Positions 12,711-24,735 of a stretch of DNA of 64,000 nt are shown here, piece after piece. The stretch covers positions 100,640,642 through 100,704,641 of the forward strand of contig CM049306.1 in NCBI GenBank assembly GCA_026874595.1, given 5' to 3'. Position 1 is the first letter of the stretch; the number at the start of each line of letters is the position of its first letter. A program made the position numbers and the translations under genes. The notes beneath the pieces were generated by a model. It ran no database searches. It was not told the origin of the DNA and was given only the letters and a program-made list of their open reading frames with translations. The stretch is from Sipunculus nudus (lineage: Eukaryota > Annelida > Sipuncula > Golfingiida > Sipunculidae).

Positions 12711-13129
12711 AACCCTTAATCTAATAATACAACCTGTTTATATTTCACAGACAATATAGTATAGACACTTGGACCATAAACCCCATCTTCTGATAAAAAA
12801 ATTATAGACATTAATATAATTAATAAGTATGACTGCTCAATGTAACTTCTACATGTGCTCCCTCCGCAATTAAAGTGTTTTCTGAGATGTGGGATTATAA
12901 ACCCTGTTACGTTGTGAATATAAAGTAAGAAATAAATCCGAAAACAGGTCCGAGTAAAATTATTCACCGGTGTATATTTTATCTTCAAAATTTGACATAA
13001 TTATAATGAAATAAATGGTAATTAGGTCTCGTGTACATCGTGCTACTGAAGTCCCTTCCAGAATGGGTAATTCAGCTAGTTTTTCATGACACGCAGCTTG
13101 CCCCTGATGTAAAATTGCTACTATAACAC

Positions 13130-13353
13130 ACAGTTCTTTGTATCCTGAATCTGGTTTTCATATCGATTTCATGATTGACAATAATCCATTTATCCCTGAA
13201 TCCCCTGTGCTATTTATAGCGCCATGCACAGGCCCTGCCTTATAAAAGGGATTGTGTAGCTTGTAACGAGCAAGTCACAGCTCTTGATCAATAACAATAC
13301 ATCCTCAATACATATCTGCTAAAGAGCAATATCTCCAGAAAAAAAAAACAACA
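13130..13353 (+). promoter_or_regulatory. Promoter and 5' leader of copy A
   Basis: A TATAAAA box sits at 13241-13247, 113 bp before the ATG. The upstream 110 bp shares ordered blocks with the promoters of copies B and C: TATCCTG, TTTCATGATTGA, GAATCCCC and CTATT.ATAGCG. After the TATA box all three share a CTTGTAACG..CAAGTCA-like leader. Conservation while surrounding DNA has diverged suggests functional constraint or recent common descent. Confidence 0.75.
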
Positions 13354-15557
13354 ATGGTTTTTGCAGAAGTAAATAGAAATACAGGTAAGTCTTTTCGAAC
13401 TACTTTCTCCTGTATCCCCTGACATTCAAGCAATATATTTTTTTACAGAAAAATTATTACATATAATTTAACATAAACGCAGAAGTATTTAAAAAGTGAT
13501 TTTAAAGTAGATGTAATTTAATATTATGTATAGTTTAAAAATACACGTAAATGACTGTTCATGATATCACATAAATGTTACAAACAAAACATGTTTAGTA
13601 TTAGGACAACAGAGTGACTTAGAAAAAAAGATAGAATGTTATTATGTTGATCATCATCCACATTAATTTCAATCATTAATTTCAGCATCATCAGTCTCGT
13701 GTATATTGCGAGCTATCTTCATAATTTTACTAAGTGAACATGGCGCGAGGGGTGTTCCCATAATGCAGCGGGGCACTGACGTCACCACAGCTATGCCCGT
13801 TAGCCAGTCAGAGGACAACACGTGGCATCCTTGTGTTCGCTCAACTTACAGCCTGTTGAGAAGAGTTCCAAATAATTTAGAAGAACGCCCTTTACATGAG
13901 TTGTACAAGAGAGTTTTACAGCTTACCCAAGAGCTTTCAAGTGTCTTGCGAGAAGTTATGGAGGACTATGTAAGTTCTAAAAAGAGCAAATAATGGTGTA
14001 CTTTTAATTGCTCTCCATCGCTAAATTATCACTCAGTTACAAAGTATACTTTATTATTATCACCGTTGCAAGACTTTTTAATAATAATATTTTAGATTGC
14101 AGTTTAAAGGACTTTCTTCTGTTTGTTTTAGACTTCTGTAGTTTCTGGTCAAACTCAAAATACTTGTGTATTTTCAGGAATTTATTCACCTACCAACTTT
14201 GATTTGATACCACTATATTTTATAACAAATATACTGTTGTTCATAATTATGTTACATATGATTCCCAACAGGAACTTTATTTCGGAGACAAATACACAGG
14301 ACACCTCAGAGAACACCAATCGTTTCACGGAATGCCGGATATTCCTGAAATCACGATAGATTACCTTAATTCGCTTGATGTAAGTACAGAGTCATGACGT
14401 CATTTCGCATATTACCTCAATATACATATGAGAGCTGGCCTTCAGTGGTTTGTTACGAAATGATGATGTAAATTAATGTGAACAAATCCTGACCTGGTTT
14501 ACACATTTACACTGAGAATTAAAGGGATATTAGAGGACCTCCATTTTTACTTTTGCGTGATAAAATAGAAATATGTTTTACAAGCTTTCCCTCAGTCGCA
14601 AGGGAACACATCGTTTGAAACTTCCCTTGTATCATACTAAATTACATGAATTGATATTACTATCTGAGATACAAATACATCCCCTGGTTTGATTGAACAC
14701 GATCTTCATTGATTAATTGGAACCAGTTGTACACGTTTAAATCTACAAATATGTTTGACTTAACTTCGTTTGTAAATTAATGCACTTTAACCAAACACAG
14801 TTTTTACACATACATGAAAAGCTGGTCATTTCTCACTCTTTGATTTCTAAGCTAACAACGTATTATTTCAAAGTATTTATATTTACACTACCCTAATATG
14901 AAGGAACGCAAAAATAAGGTAAAATGACGTCTCGATGTAGGCAATTCACCAAGCTGTGGAAAGTTTCTCAAATGAATTTGATAAGATATATACCGTTTGA
15001 GATCTTAATATAATCACAAATCATTAAATGTGTGTATATGTGTTTGTGGGTACATGTTTGTGACAGCTGCGTTACGGCGTGAGGCGACAAGAAACTTTGA
15101 GCATGTGCTAGTGTACCCATTGTGCAAGTAGGCTTTATCACCAGAAACCTAATCTTTTATTTTTATTCTTGACTAGGAGTCGCATACCCAGGTTTCCTTC
15201 GAGCGCTTCGCCCGGTTTGCCATCTTTTTGGAGCAAGGGATCCGAGACGAAAGTGAACACGCGTCAGGCTTGATGCAGCGCCACCTGGTGAAGGTCAACC
15301 ACAAATACGTATATCCCTTGCTGTGTTTGTTTCGTGAGATTTTACAAGTCAAGAAGAGACCACTGCCTAAGAGGGTCACCCGCAGTATCATTCACACAAA
15401 GTTAATTACAATGGAGTCGATCCAAGAAAGTCGATCACGTGACTTCATCGTCTTGCGGGATCTACGTAGAATATCGTCTGTCATAACTCTGGAGGAATAT
15501 AAAGAACTACTGCTGCGCCAACAGGAAAATTCCAAGGAGAAGACAACAAACCTGTAG
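13354..15557 (+). CDS. Cytokine-like secreted protein gene, copy A
   Basis: Four exons join into a 267-residue protein: 13354-13384, 13686-13969, 14272-14379 and 15177-15557. Intron 1 is phase 1 and introns 2 and 3 are phase 0, all GT-AG. The ATG is chosen because it follows the TATA box and aligns with the ATGs of B and C. Residues 14-33 form a hydrophobic leader ending near ARG. After a short linker come C60 in WHPCVRSTY, a long helix to residue 105, a loop exon with LYFGDKYTG and FHGMPDIP (106-141), and helices near 143-165, 168-199 and 210-243. The second cysteine is C191 in PLLCLFREI. The segment RSRDFIVLRDLRRISS and the exon plan resemble long-chain four-helix cytokines (IL-6/CNTF/CLCF1 type). 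That assignment is inference; no receptor evidence is present. A secreted helical protein of another family remains possible. Confidence 0.85.
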
Positions 15558-16090
15558 ACAAACAAGGGGCTAATAGTTGGATCTATTTAACATAAATGTC
15601 CCGCAATGACAATCGTGCCTCTTTAACCATACACTAAAATTCTTAATTAGGAGTACACGCTCACAACGTCGTACCCTTTAAAGTAAAACAGTAAAGTTCT
15701 GTTTCAAATTAAACATTTTGCAGTTTGAAAAGTACAATTCCTTATATTATACTAAGTGCAATTTTGAACATTAATTTTATAAGCTTGTATAAAATAATTT
15801 ATCCCTCAAAGATAGTTAATGATCTGACATGATATACAAACACACTGATGTAATGTTTACATATTTAACATTACATCAGTATCCCCGATAAAAGGTTATT
15901 TTCAATGGAAATAGTCTCAGGGAAAAGAAGAAATTTCAGTTACATTTAAATATTCATTGATGCGCGTGTGCGTTAGAAATGTTAACGTCACGGTTTTTTT
16001 TATCTTTTCTACACAGTCAGCATACGAGACATCGTAATACAATACACAGAATTATATATAATAGCACACTGGGACACCGATATGTACAGG
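15558..16090 (+). other. 3' flank of copy A
   Basis: AT-rich sequence with an ATTAAA at 15711 that could serve as a polyadenylation signal. The ACAAATAAAAG signal seen after copies B and C is not retained here. No further gene is seen. Confidence 0.3.
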
Positions 16091-16099
16091 AAACTGATC

Positions 16100-16680
16100 T
16101 CATGATATGAACCTTTGAACGGGTGATCGTTATATATATCCTAGATGCATTATACAGTTCTTATTTAATTTGCTATTTATTACAAATTTTACTATATGTA
16201 TCATATGGATGAACTTTATTTATACTGAATAGTTATATTTATTTTAAATCATTCCCATATTCCACTAATTTATGCATTTCTATCAACTTATTTCACAGTC
16301 AGAACAGGGTGAGTGTTATATATCTTGATGCATTATACATTTCTTTTTTATTTGCTATTTATAACGAATTGCTACGTACTATATGTACCATATTGACAAA
16401 TAATTTTTATAGTTTTTAATTATGTTTTTTTTATTGATCCTACCCATAATCCTCTAATTTATACATTTCGATCAACTTATCTCATAGTCAAAGCTTTTGA
16501 ACGAATGGTGGTATTATATATTCTAGATGCATTATACATTTCTTATTTTATTTATTTATTTAGAAGTGTTAATTGTTATTTAAATTTGTAGTTAATAGTT
16601 AACTTTATTTTAATTTATTCTCTTATTTACCTTTTTATGTATTTCTATCAACATCAATTTACACAAGTGATCTTTTATCA
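16100..16680 (+). repeat. Tandem repeat, three copies of about 190 bp
   Basis: GATGCATTATACA recurs at about 16145, 16328 and 16526. Each is followed by TTCTT.TTT.ATTTGCTATTTAT, an ATATGTA.CATAT segment in the first two, and a TTTAT.CATTTC.ATCAACTTAT segment. Units are diverged from each other. The array lies about 550 bp after copy A and has no coding content. Confidence 0.7.
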
Positions 16681-16864
16681 TTTTATGCACAACACGCAGA
16701 ACTGTGGATTGAAGAAGAATCTCAAATAAATCATTAATTTATATTCTTTTGTATAATAATATATGCAACCAGTGTTATATCTTACGTGAATGTGTGTATG
16801 GCAGCGTCTGTTTGTTGTACGGAAGAAGAGACATTTTATATGAACAGTGTAGGCGACACGCTAT

Positions 16865-16902
16865 CGGGGGGGGGGGGGGGGAGAGAGAGAGAGAGAGAGA
16901 GT
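16865..16902. repeat. Poly-G followed by (GA)n
   Basis: A run of about 16 G leads into about ten GA units. From 16900 to 18350 I see no supported gene; open frames there are short and not conserved. Confidence 0.9.
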
Positions 16903-18352
16903 AGTCGATTGAGGATATAAATGTATTGTATAAATAACTTATTAAATCTTGTCCTCATCGGCAGTGTCAACTTCGGGTTCATGCTTCCCGTGTTTAACTT
17001 TTAATCCACGCACATCAGCTCAATCTGATGCTCCATGATGTAAGAACGATATTCAAAGTAGTCTCTGTAAGCTCTGTTAATGTTCCTTGAACATATGAAT
17101 TTACACATTAAATAATCAATATATTCATGTTACAAGGAGACGATATGACCTGTTTACATTGACAACCCGTGATACTCGCGAAAAATCTAGGCATTGTTTA
17201 TCTAATACCTCTTATTGATTAGTTTATAAATGTACCGTTGGATGTACTGTATCATTTCATAAGTAGTTATCATATAGCATTTGAACATGGCCGTTTTGTG
17301 GATATTCGTCTATACGCTTTATAGTGCGGGGTTTAATATTTACCAAAAATCTCCTTAATGAATAACATGTCAACCGGGCGCATCCTACACTTCGGTCTCT
17401 CGGTGGGGTTTGCATTTCCTTTTCCAAAGAAGAAAAATCTTCAATGCAATACCATCTATTTAAGTTTTTGTTTCGATTTTTTCGGGAAGTTACAATTAGG
17501 CTTCTCAACAAGATATAGTTTATCGAAGAACATCCTATCATTCGATACGTATTAATAGTAGTAATCTGGTAGTTATAACCGATATTGAAACTTAAATTAA
17601 GTTTCGTGCTTTGATAAACCGAACCATGATAAAAGGGAAAGATTTAGAAAATATCACCGAATCTACAAGGTGACATGCTTTCACGGTGATTAACATATAT
17701 TCAAATTAATAGTGCAAATATAGGGCAACTCCATAAGCCATTGTCGAGAAAAGCTATTAGTTGTGCCTGATTTGAACAGGGTATAGGTACAAATATAGGA
17801 GGCAAACCAAACATGGTTCTGAAATATTAGTAAGGGCAACATTGCCTGATAATTGGAATATATGTGTGAATGAACAGATATTTTCTTTTTGTGTATAAGT
17901 TAACCCATGACTTCATAAAAGAAGAAAATGCTCAAGAGAAAAATTTTCATATTCCTATCACATTGAACACCGTTAATTGATACTTACGACTCCGAGCCAT
18001 CGGAAGAGTGGCGACCAGCGGTGATGCTTTCAAAGAAATGCTATACTGGAATATGCCTACCTGTTGCATAAGGCATAGGTTTACATCTCAAACAGAGGCC
18101 CATCTTGCATATTTAGCCAAAAGCAAGAACATATATCAGACAGGCGGAAGTACGATAGATCAAAGGACAGATGTGTGCTTAGATAAAACACAGAACAGGC
18201 ATAAGACTAAGACTGGCGATAGTATACAAAAGAAATATATTAAAATCAGAGGATGTCCAATATGTCCATGATAACTACTCTGTGTCTTAAGTATTTACTA
18301 TATCTGGTTTTCTTTTTACAGATTACTGTCCAAATCTTTATTTAAAAAAAAT

Positions 18353-19404
18353 AGCAGGCGCGTGGCCAGGATTGAGGGAGGGGAGGGGGCCATGATCAGT
18401 GGCCGACTATAGAAATTCGAAAACGGGGGAGGGGGGGAGGGCGGGTATAGGGGCGCTAATGTGCATGTATGGGTACTATATGAAAACAGTTATATAAACG
18501 TGTAAATGCACGTATATATATATAATACTATTATTAATAATATTATTATTACTATACGTTATATATTTTAGTGTAAGAAAATATGATTTTTTTAAATTTC
18601 CAGTTATGAACCATGGTTTGATTACGATTAGTTTCAGGTACATGGAGAGGGTATGGGAGGGGGATACCTCCTCCCATATTGGGAAATGTTTTGAATATGC
18701 AATGTAAGGAGGACATTTTGAGGCAATTTTCACAAAAAAATGAGGATATCCTGTTCCTGAAAAACTGTTCCATTATGTCTTTGCGTCACGTAGTCAAACT
18801 GTCAAAAGGTTCAATATTTAATATTTATATTTGTTCAAAATAAGGATATAAAATTTCAATCGTTTTCGAACAAGTCAATGGCGCAAAGGCGCATTTACGT
18901 TTGTACCTTGCAAAATATTATCTTTAAATGTAAAGATAAAAAAATGGATTCGTAGACTCGACAGCACACAGGACTCCTAAGACCACAGACCGCGAGTACT
19001 AGTATCGGTATCACCAGAGCCGTGAGATTGTTCACGGTCGACCCGATCCAGGGCCTGTTGTACTTCAGTTGCTCTGCAGCTGTTCATAAATTTCCTGATA
19101 CTCAACTAATAAATTTGAAAATAATTAACTGCAGATAAATTTAATAAAATCTAATTGATAATTAATAATAATAAAAAAAAGAAAAACGAAAATTGGGAAA
19201 TTAGATAAAATGAGAGATACTGCAGCTCAACAGGGGGTCGCGCGCCAAAGGCGCTCCCTCTGGATCCGCCACTGATAGCAAAGGCAATTTAATGCATATA
19301 TATTAGATTAAGTGAAAATTCGAAAGGACGGCGAATACTGGATGCGACCGGGGGGGGGGGGGGGATGGCCCCCTGCGCCCCCCCCCCCCCCGGCTACGCC
19401 CCTG
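18353..19404. mobile_element. Non-autonomous DNA transposon with CAGG.GCGT.GCC inverted termini
   Basis: The left end reads CAGGCGCGTGGCCAGGATTG and the right end CCCCGGCTACGCCCCTG, an imperfect inverted pair of about 17 bp. Both are flanked by AATAG, a possible 5-bp target duplication. A second, inner inverted pair (CAGTGGCCGAC at 18397 and the GGATCCGCCACTG end at 19274) suggests one element nested in another. The interior is G-rich and AT-rich junk with no transposase. Superfamily is not certain. Confidence 0.5.
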
Positions 19405-20460
19405 AATAGGATTCCGGGGTTGAAGAGAGAGACCGAGTTATCCTCTCACATAACAACGCTCATATCTGTCTTACGGCAACGTGATGCTCGCCTGTGGCCT
19501 CTTAAAAGAGAACTTCTTCTTTCCGACTGACCATATAAAAATAAAATACCATGCACAAAACATACATCGATGCAGTCAGGAATGTTAGGATATTTGATTC
19601 CCATATCTTTATGGTACAATTGAAGGAAGCAGTGATATCAAAAGCAAATAGTGCTTTTTGTTTTGACGCCTGAGGTGTACAGGTAGATACTATGGATTTA
19701 GCACCGATAGGTCGTTCTAAGAGTAACGAGAATAAAAGCATCTACAGAAAATACAATACCGGAGAATGCAGCTGCCATCATATGGATGTCTTCTATTTAC
19801 ATTTAGGTGAATATGTAGCAGGTGTAGTTTGATTGATTCAGGGTACACTGCGAGAACATGAAAACATGTTGGAATAAATGTAAAAGCTTTGACAGGTTTA
19901 CACAATTAGGTCGCCCTCTCACAGGTGTGATGAGCGTCCGGTCTCTCGGTGAAATATGTGGGTTCACTTAGTGTTACAATGAATTATGTTACCGCAAAGA
20001 GACACCCATTTCATGAGCGGCGAACCATTAAATTACATTACATTGTAAAAAAACAGATCTTTCAACACAAAATTTTATGTATATACAGTGTTATATATGG
20101 CGAGAGGTAATGCGTTTAACCACTAATTGCTTGGTATAATTTTACGCAGAAACAATCCGTAAATTATGCAGACAATCTAAATCACCATAAAACGATTTTA
20201 ATTCAAATTATGCTGATAACATATGACCATTTCTTAATAATAGAGCTTTTCTGGGGATCGCTTTATTCTTAAGATGTATTTGAAGCGTGAAAACTGTACA
20301 CATTACAGCTTTATATGAATCCTTGCTTCTATTGTGGTTTCTGCCTACCTTTTCGTTTTTGGTGTTTCTTTAAGCATTGAAAAGGAAAAACAGGCTATAG
20401 TAAAATGTCATTTAAAGACGGTACCAGTGAATTTCCTAAATTACAATGCACTTCTTCTCT
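19405..20460. other. Intergenic, no feature recognised
   Basis: Mixed AT-rich sequence without long conserved frames, splice-consistent exons or repeats that I could match elsewhere in the window. Confidence 0.3.
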
Positions 20461-20465
20461 TAAAT

Positions 20466-20740
20466 AAACCCCTGGGGTCAAATAATATAAACGAACACCA
20501 GACTCGAAAGTAAAACGGAAGAAAATCGTTATTCTGGAAATGGACTTGGACTTGGTTGAGGATCATGACAGTTGTGTATACATTATATCTTTATATGAAC
20601 ACCGATTTATAAAAACTCCTGAGGTCAAATTACCAAACGAACATCACACTCGAAAGGAAAATGAGAGAAAAACTTTAATCTGGAGATGGATCTCGACCGT
20701 GTTGCGGAACCATGATTGCTGTGTACACATTACACACTGC
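20466..20740 (+). repeat. Two tandem units of about 150 bp (R3-related)
   Basis: The phrase (T)AAA.CCCTGGGGTCAAAT followed by AAACGAACA.CA.ACTCGAAA, TCTGGA.ATGGA and ATCATGAC.G.TGTGTA.ACATTA appears twice, at about 20466 and 20612. A weaker copy of its middle part is at 23190-23240, and another at 21290-21320. No protein is implied. Confidence 0.55.
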
Positions 20741-21229
20741 ATAAAATGGGGGTTAGTTGACGTGTCAAAGTAGAGGCGAAAAGTCCCACTTTATAATATG
20801 TTTTAGATAGAGACATGTTTTAAACATTGTTACAGAACCTAACATCAACAGATCACGTGGTCGATCGTGATGAACATAAATTTTGAAATGGAGATTTAAA
20901 AAAATCAGATTCTGTAACAGTAGGCAGCGTGAAATGTCTAGGGGAATGAATAAAGAAGTCCGTGGGTTTTTTGTTAACAAGTAATTATAATTTTATTCTA
21001 AAAACAATCCTAACATTAAAATACACTAAATCAACACAATTTCACAGTATAACAACAGTGCTGCTTTATGTGAATCCTGGTTGGGATTTGTGGTTTCTGG
21101 CTCCTTTTTTTATTATTATTGGTATTATTTATATCACTAAGACTAGAAAGTATACCTAAGAATTATTTTCTTTTATGTTGAGAACAGAAAGTACATATAC
21201 CTGGACATCGGCAACATATCACAGGATAT

Positions 21230-21330
21230 ATAGAGACACACTTTTCATACGGTATCATTGGATTTCACAAATTACCACTGGACATTTTTTATAAACCCCT
21301 TCAGTCAAACTATCAAAAATTATACTAAAC
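21230..21330 (+). repeat. Short R3-family fragment
   Basis: ATACGGTATCATTGGATTTC and the following TATAAACCCC.TCAGTCAAAC match parts of the repeats at 3.1-3.4 kb and 22.99-23.25 kb. From 21330 to 22980 I see nothing else that I can support. Confidence 0.4.
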
Positions 21331-22989
21331 ATTAGCAAAATACCATGGTATCAGACAGATTTCTAATACGTCAAAAGAAGGCACTGATCTCTAATTGCTG
21401 AGCTGGGGTTAAAATTAATGGGTTGTTTGAGATAGTCACGCCGTCATCTTTGTTCAGTGAACTTGTGTGTCGATAATTACAAGAACATGCCATGAATCTC
21501 TTAAATGTCTCAAGAATGTGCCATTAGCCGGAAGTCATTAATCAATTAAGATCTGAACATTCAATGTTAATTTCTGTTAGCCTTTATTAATGAGTATCTA
21601 ATAAATGAATGGCTAAAATAATACCCTGGCACTTCATGGCAACGGTCAGATAATATATATTAATGTTCGTATCAAGGCCGTGAGTGTGGATTATAGTACA
21701 ACAATGTGTCCATATGTTAAGAAAGAGCGGAAGACTACTTGTTTTGAGACACAGAAATTGATGATCAAAATATCTTGAGATTCCTATTAGTGTAGTTCCA
21801 CAAGTAAAAACTAAACTCAATCCTACCTGTTGCACCTTCCAAGATATTTACAGACACCTACCAAGGCAGGATGAAATTTCCCTGTTATATTTCTAACTTG
21901 TTTAGTGCTAAACAAGCAAAACACTTTTCAATTTACAGAATGACATTATTTCTCATTACACAGTGGAACCATGTCTATATTCAATGCATTTATAGCTGTA
22001 TCTACTTTATTTGTACCCACGTTATTTGACAAGTTGTCATCTGGTAAAGTGTCCTTTAGGTGTAGTATTAAACAACAGCCATTTTCAACTTCAAGGCTTC
22101 ATTACACGGTGCTCAGGATTTATTTTGATGTAGCCATATGATAAAACATCAAGATATAATACAAGAACAACAGCTTGCCGTAAGAAGCATGTGAATCCTC
22201 AACTTGTGCACGATAAATGACTGCTTAGAGCAGTTGCATGTATAATGCTTTCTTTGGTAATTTCGAAATAAGCGTCATTTGATAACACATACGTTACTTG
22301 TTAGAACGGTATCCTCTATAGGTTGCAGATGTTCATGATGTAAAGTTGAGGGAATCCCCGAGCCATGCGGTACACTGAATGCCCTACGTATCCCTGCCTG
22401 TTCTCTGAATATTAAGTGATCAATCACCCATGGACCGCAAGGATAGAAGTCTTTGTTCAGGTTGACTGCCCAACCACTAAGGACATCCACACATATTACA
22501 CATGAATGTTTCCTCTCGAGTTAGATAAAAGTACAAGTATTCTAAGGATGGAATATATGAATACTATTATCATACACCAGACACTGAATTGATTACACTA
22601 CACACCTCTCTCTTCCTGAGATTAATAATAATTAAAAAATTAATAGCATTTTATTTATGGATACAAGTTTTTAAATAATTTTAATGTGTCTGAAATAAAG
22701 TGAAAGATTAGCCACGTAGGAATGCTTGATATTCTGTAACGTAAATACATTTCTGACATATGTTCACACACGATAGGGATCTGATTTAAATTTAATTAAC
22801 TTGAATTGTCGAGCATGCCTACAGCTGTTAGAATCAATCAGCCCTTAATCAGAACGGAATGCTCCGCATTGTACATGGTCTCTGTATCACTCTTAGAAAA
22901 AAACAGGTGACAAAATGATGCATTAGATGGAAGGATTCCAGTTGCTTGGATACACCAAGGATAGGATGTTAGAATTAAAGGTGTGGAAA

Positions 22990-23250
22990 CCTGCGCTCGT
23001 ATTCAGAAGAAGTTTAACATACAAAACAATCCTTACTTTATCCTCCTGTTCATAGAAGTGAAAGAAACATCGTGGATGGGATATTCCTTGGACACAACGC
23101 ACGGCGGTCATGTTTCTGGGGTATTATCATACAGTATCATTGGATTATATTGTGATCATCCTGAGATAACCTATATATATATAGTGTACTATCAAACGAA
23201 CATCACACTTAAAATGGAAAAAGAGCGAAAAAAAAACTTCTAAAGCAGAA
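22990..23250 (+). repeat. R3-family fragment
   Basis: It carries GAAGTGAAAGAAACATCG, ATTCCTTGGACAC, CAGTATCATTGGATTATATT and CAAACGAACATCACAC, each found in the other R3 copies. The 86-codon frame across it is not conserved in the other copies. Confidence 0.4.
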
Positions 23251-24385
23251 CTATAACCAGCCGTATAGAAATCAAAAATTTAATAATCTTTTTGCAGAAC
23301 TGCCGCTGACTTATATATAATTCGAGTTTTTAGTGTTAGCTAGTCACTTGTTTAAGTTCAATGATCAAAGGTATCGTGAATCATCGTTGAATTTATCATA
23401 AACCATTCATGAAAGGGATAACGGATTGTAGTGTGAGGGAGCAATATATTGAACGAGGAAAGGATTAATCAGCAAAGCCTCCGAGAGCAGATTTTTGAGG
23501 CGACAAAAAAAAAAAAAAACTGCCCCCCTTCCTTTCGTTTCGTACGGATTTTATCAACTCTGTATTCGGCTTTATAACGCTCATGTTTGCTACCTTTCGA
23601 ATAAATAAGGAAACCCGAGCGTTTTTCTGAAAGCGACGAAGGCTGTTTTTCTAATATTCTATTATATAAACATAATTTCAGATTTCTGTCCTAACATTCA
23701 CTTACACCAAACCTTAACGCAGATAGTGAGTTAGGCCTAATATTAAATATAAAAGAAAACTTACGGTCGTTATTTATGCAAATATAGCATTACTCAAGCC
23801 TCAAAGAAGGCACCTAACAACCGTTTACCCACACTGTAGTCTAAGGTTTACACAATAACGACAAAACAAAATGGAATTTAGAAGAAAAAAATGGTGCAAT
23901 GATAAGCACTGAAACGATTCTGATCGCTTATCAACACATGAAGCCGCACCACAGCCAAACGAGTGCGTCAGCATGATTATGATTTGATTGGTACGCGATA
24001 TCAACAAAAGTTAGCCCCAAATGACAAAAAGTTTAGATCAACAGCGAAAGCTTTATGAAAATCATCTTTTCCTTTTAATATACAAAATGTCATGGTTTAC
24101 GGATATCTGTATCAAACACCATTAAATAGATCAGAGTAATGATTACACTTGCTTGTCAACACTCTTAGGATATCAACCATGAGCGAAAAAAGTTATATAA
24201 CGAAAAGACCATGCCTAAATTGCCCGAATCGCGGCTGAATATTGTACCGCTAGTATCTCAAAGGCACCCGTGACTGGCAAATTAACACACTAAAATGCTA
24301 CATGCCTTCATGAAAGAGTCATGGTTAGCATTTTATGATACACACAGGAATAAGGAATTTATAAACAAGATAAATTTGAGCTCCA

Positions 24386-24408
24386 CCCCCCCCCCCCCCC
24401 CCCCCCCC
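24386..24408. repeat. Poly-C tract
   Basis: About 22 C residues in a row, then GCCCCTTCCCC. The unit 2 counterpart near 46665 has only a short C-rich patch, so the tract has expanded or contracted since duplication. Confidence 0.9.
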
Positions 24409-24569
24409 GCCCCTTCCCCGATACACACACACCGCAATATTTAAATAGGATTCCACTGAAAATTTCAAATTCAGTGAGCATTATAAATATATGTGGTTCC
24501 TTGAATAATCCTGTTAAAACCACTGATTAACCAAGGGAACCTATGAAATATACATGTATTTTTAGACTG

Positions 24570-24735
24570 GCCCAGTCCATGAAAAAGTTATGACTTCATT
24601 GTTACTTCTGACAGAGAAATCAAACGTTTCCCCGTTGTATCGCACTTAGTATCGGTACCGCCATCTTGCGGCAATTCATATAACTAATTTTCCACTATCT
24701 GACCCTCTTATTTCATGGACTGGTAATCTTGGCCG
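24570..24735. mobile_element. Small inverted-repeat element (MITE-like) in unit 1
   Basis: The left arm GGCCCAGTCCATGAAAAAG and the right arm TTATTTCATGGACTGG are inverted relative to each other, about 130 bp apart. The segment from about 24565 to 25625 is missing from unit 2, where the flanks meet near 46820. The element may therefore be the edge of a roughly 1-kb unit 1-specific insertion. No transposase is seen. Confidence 0.4.
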
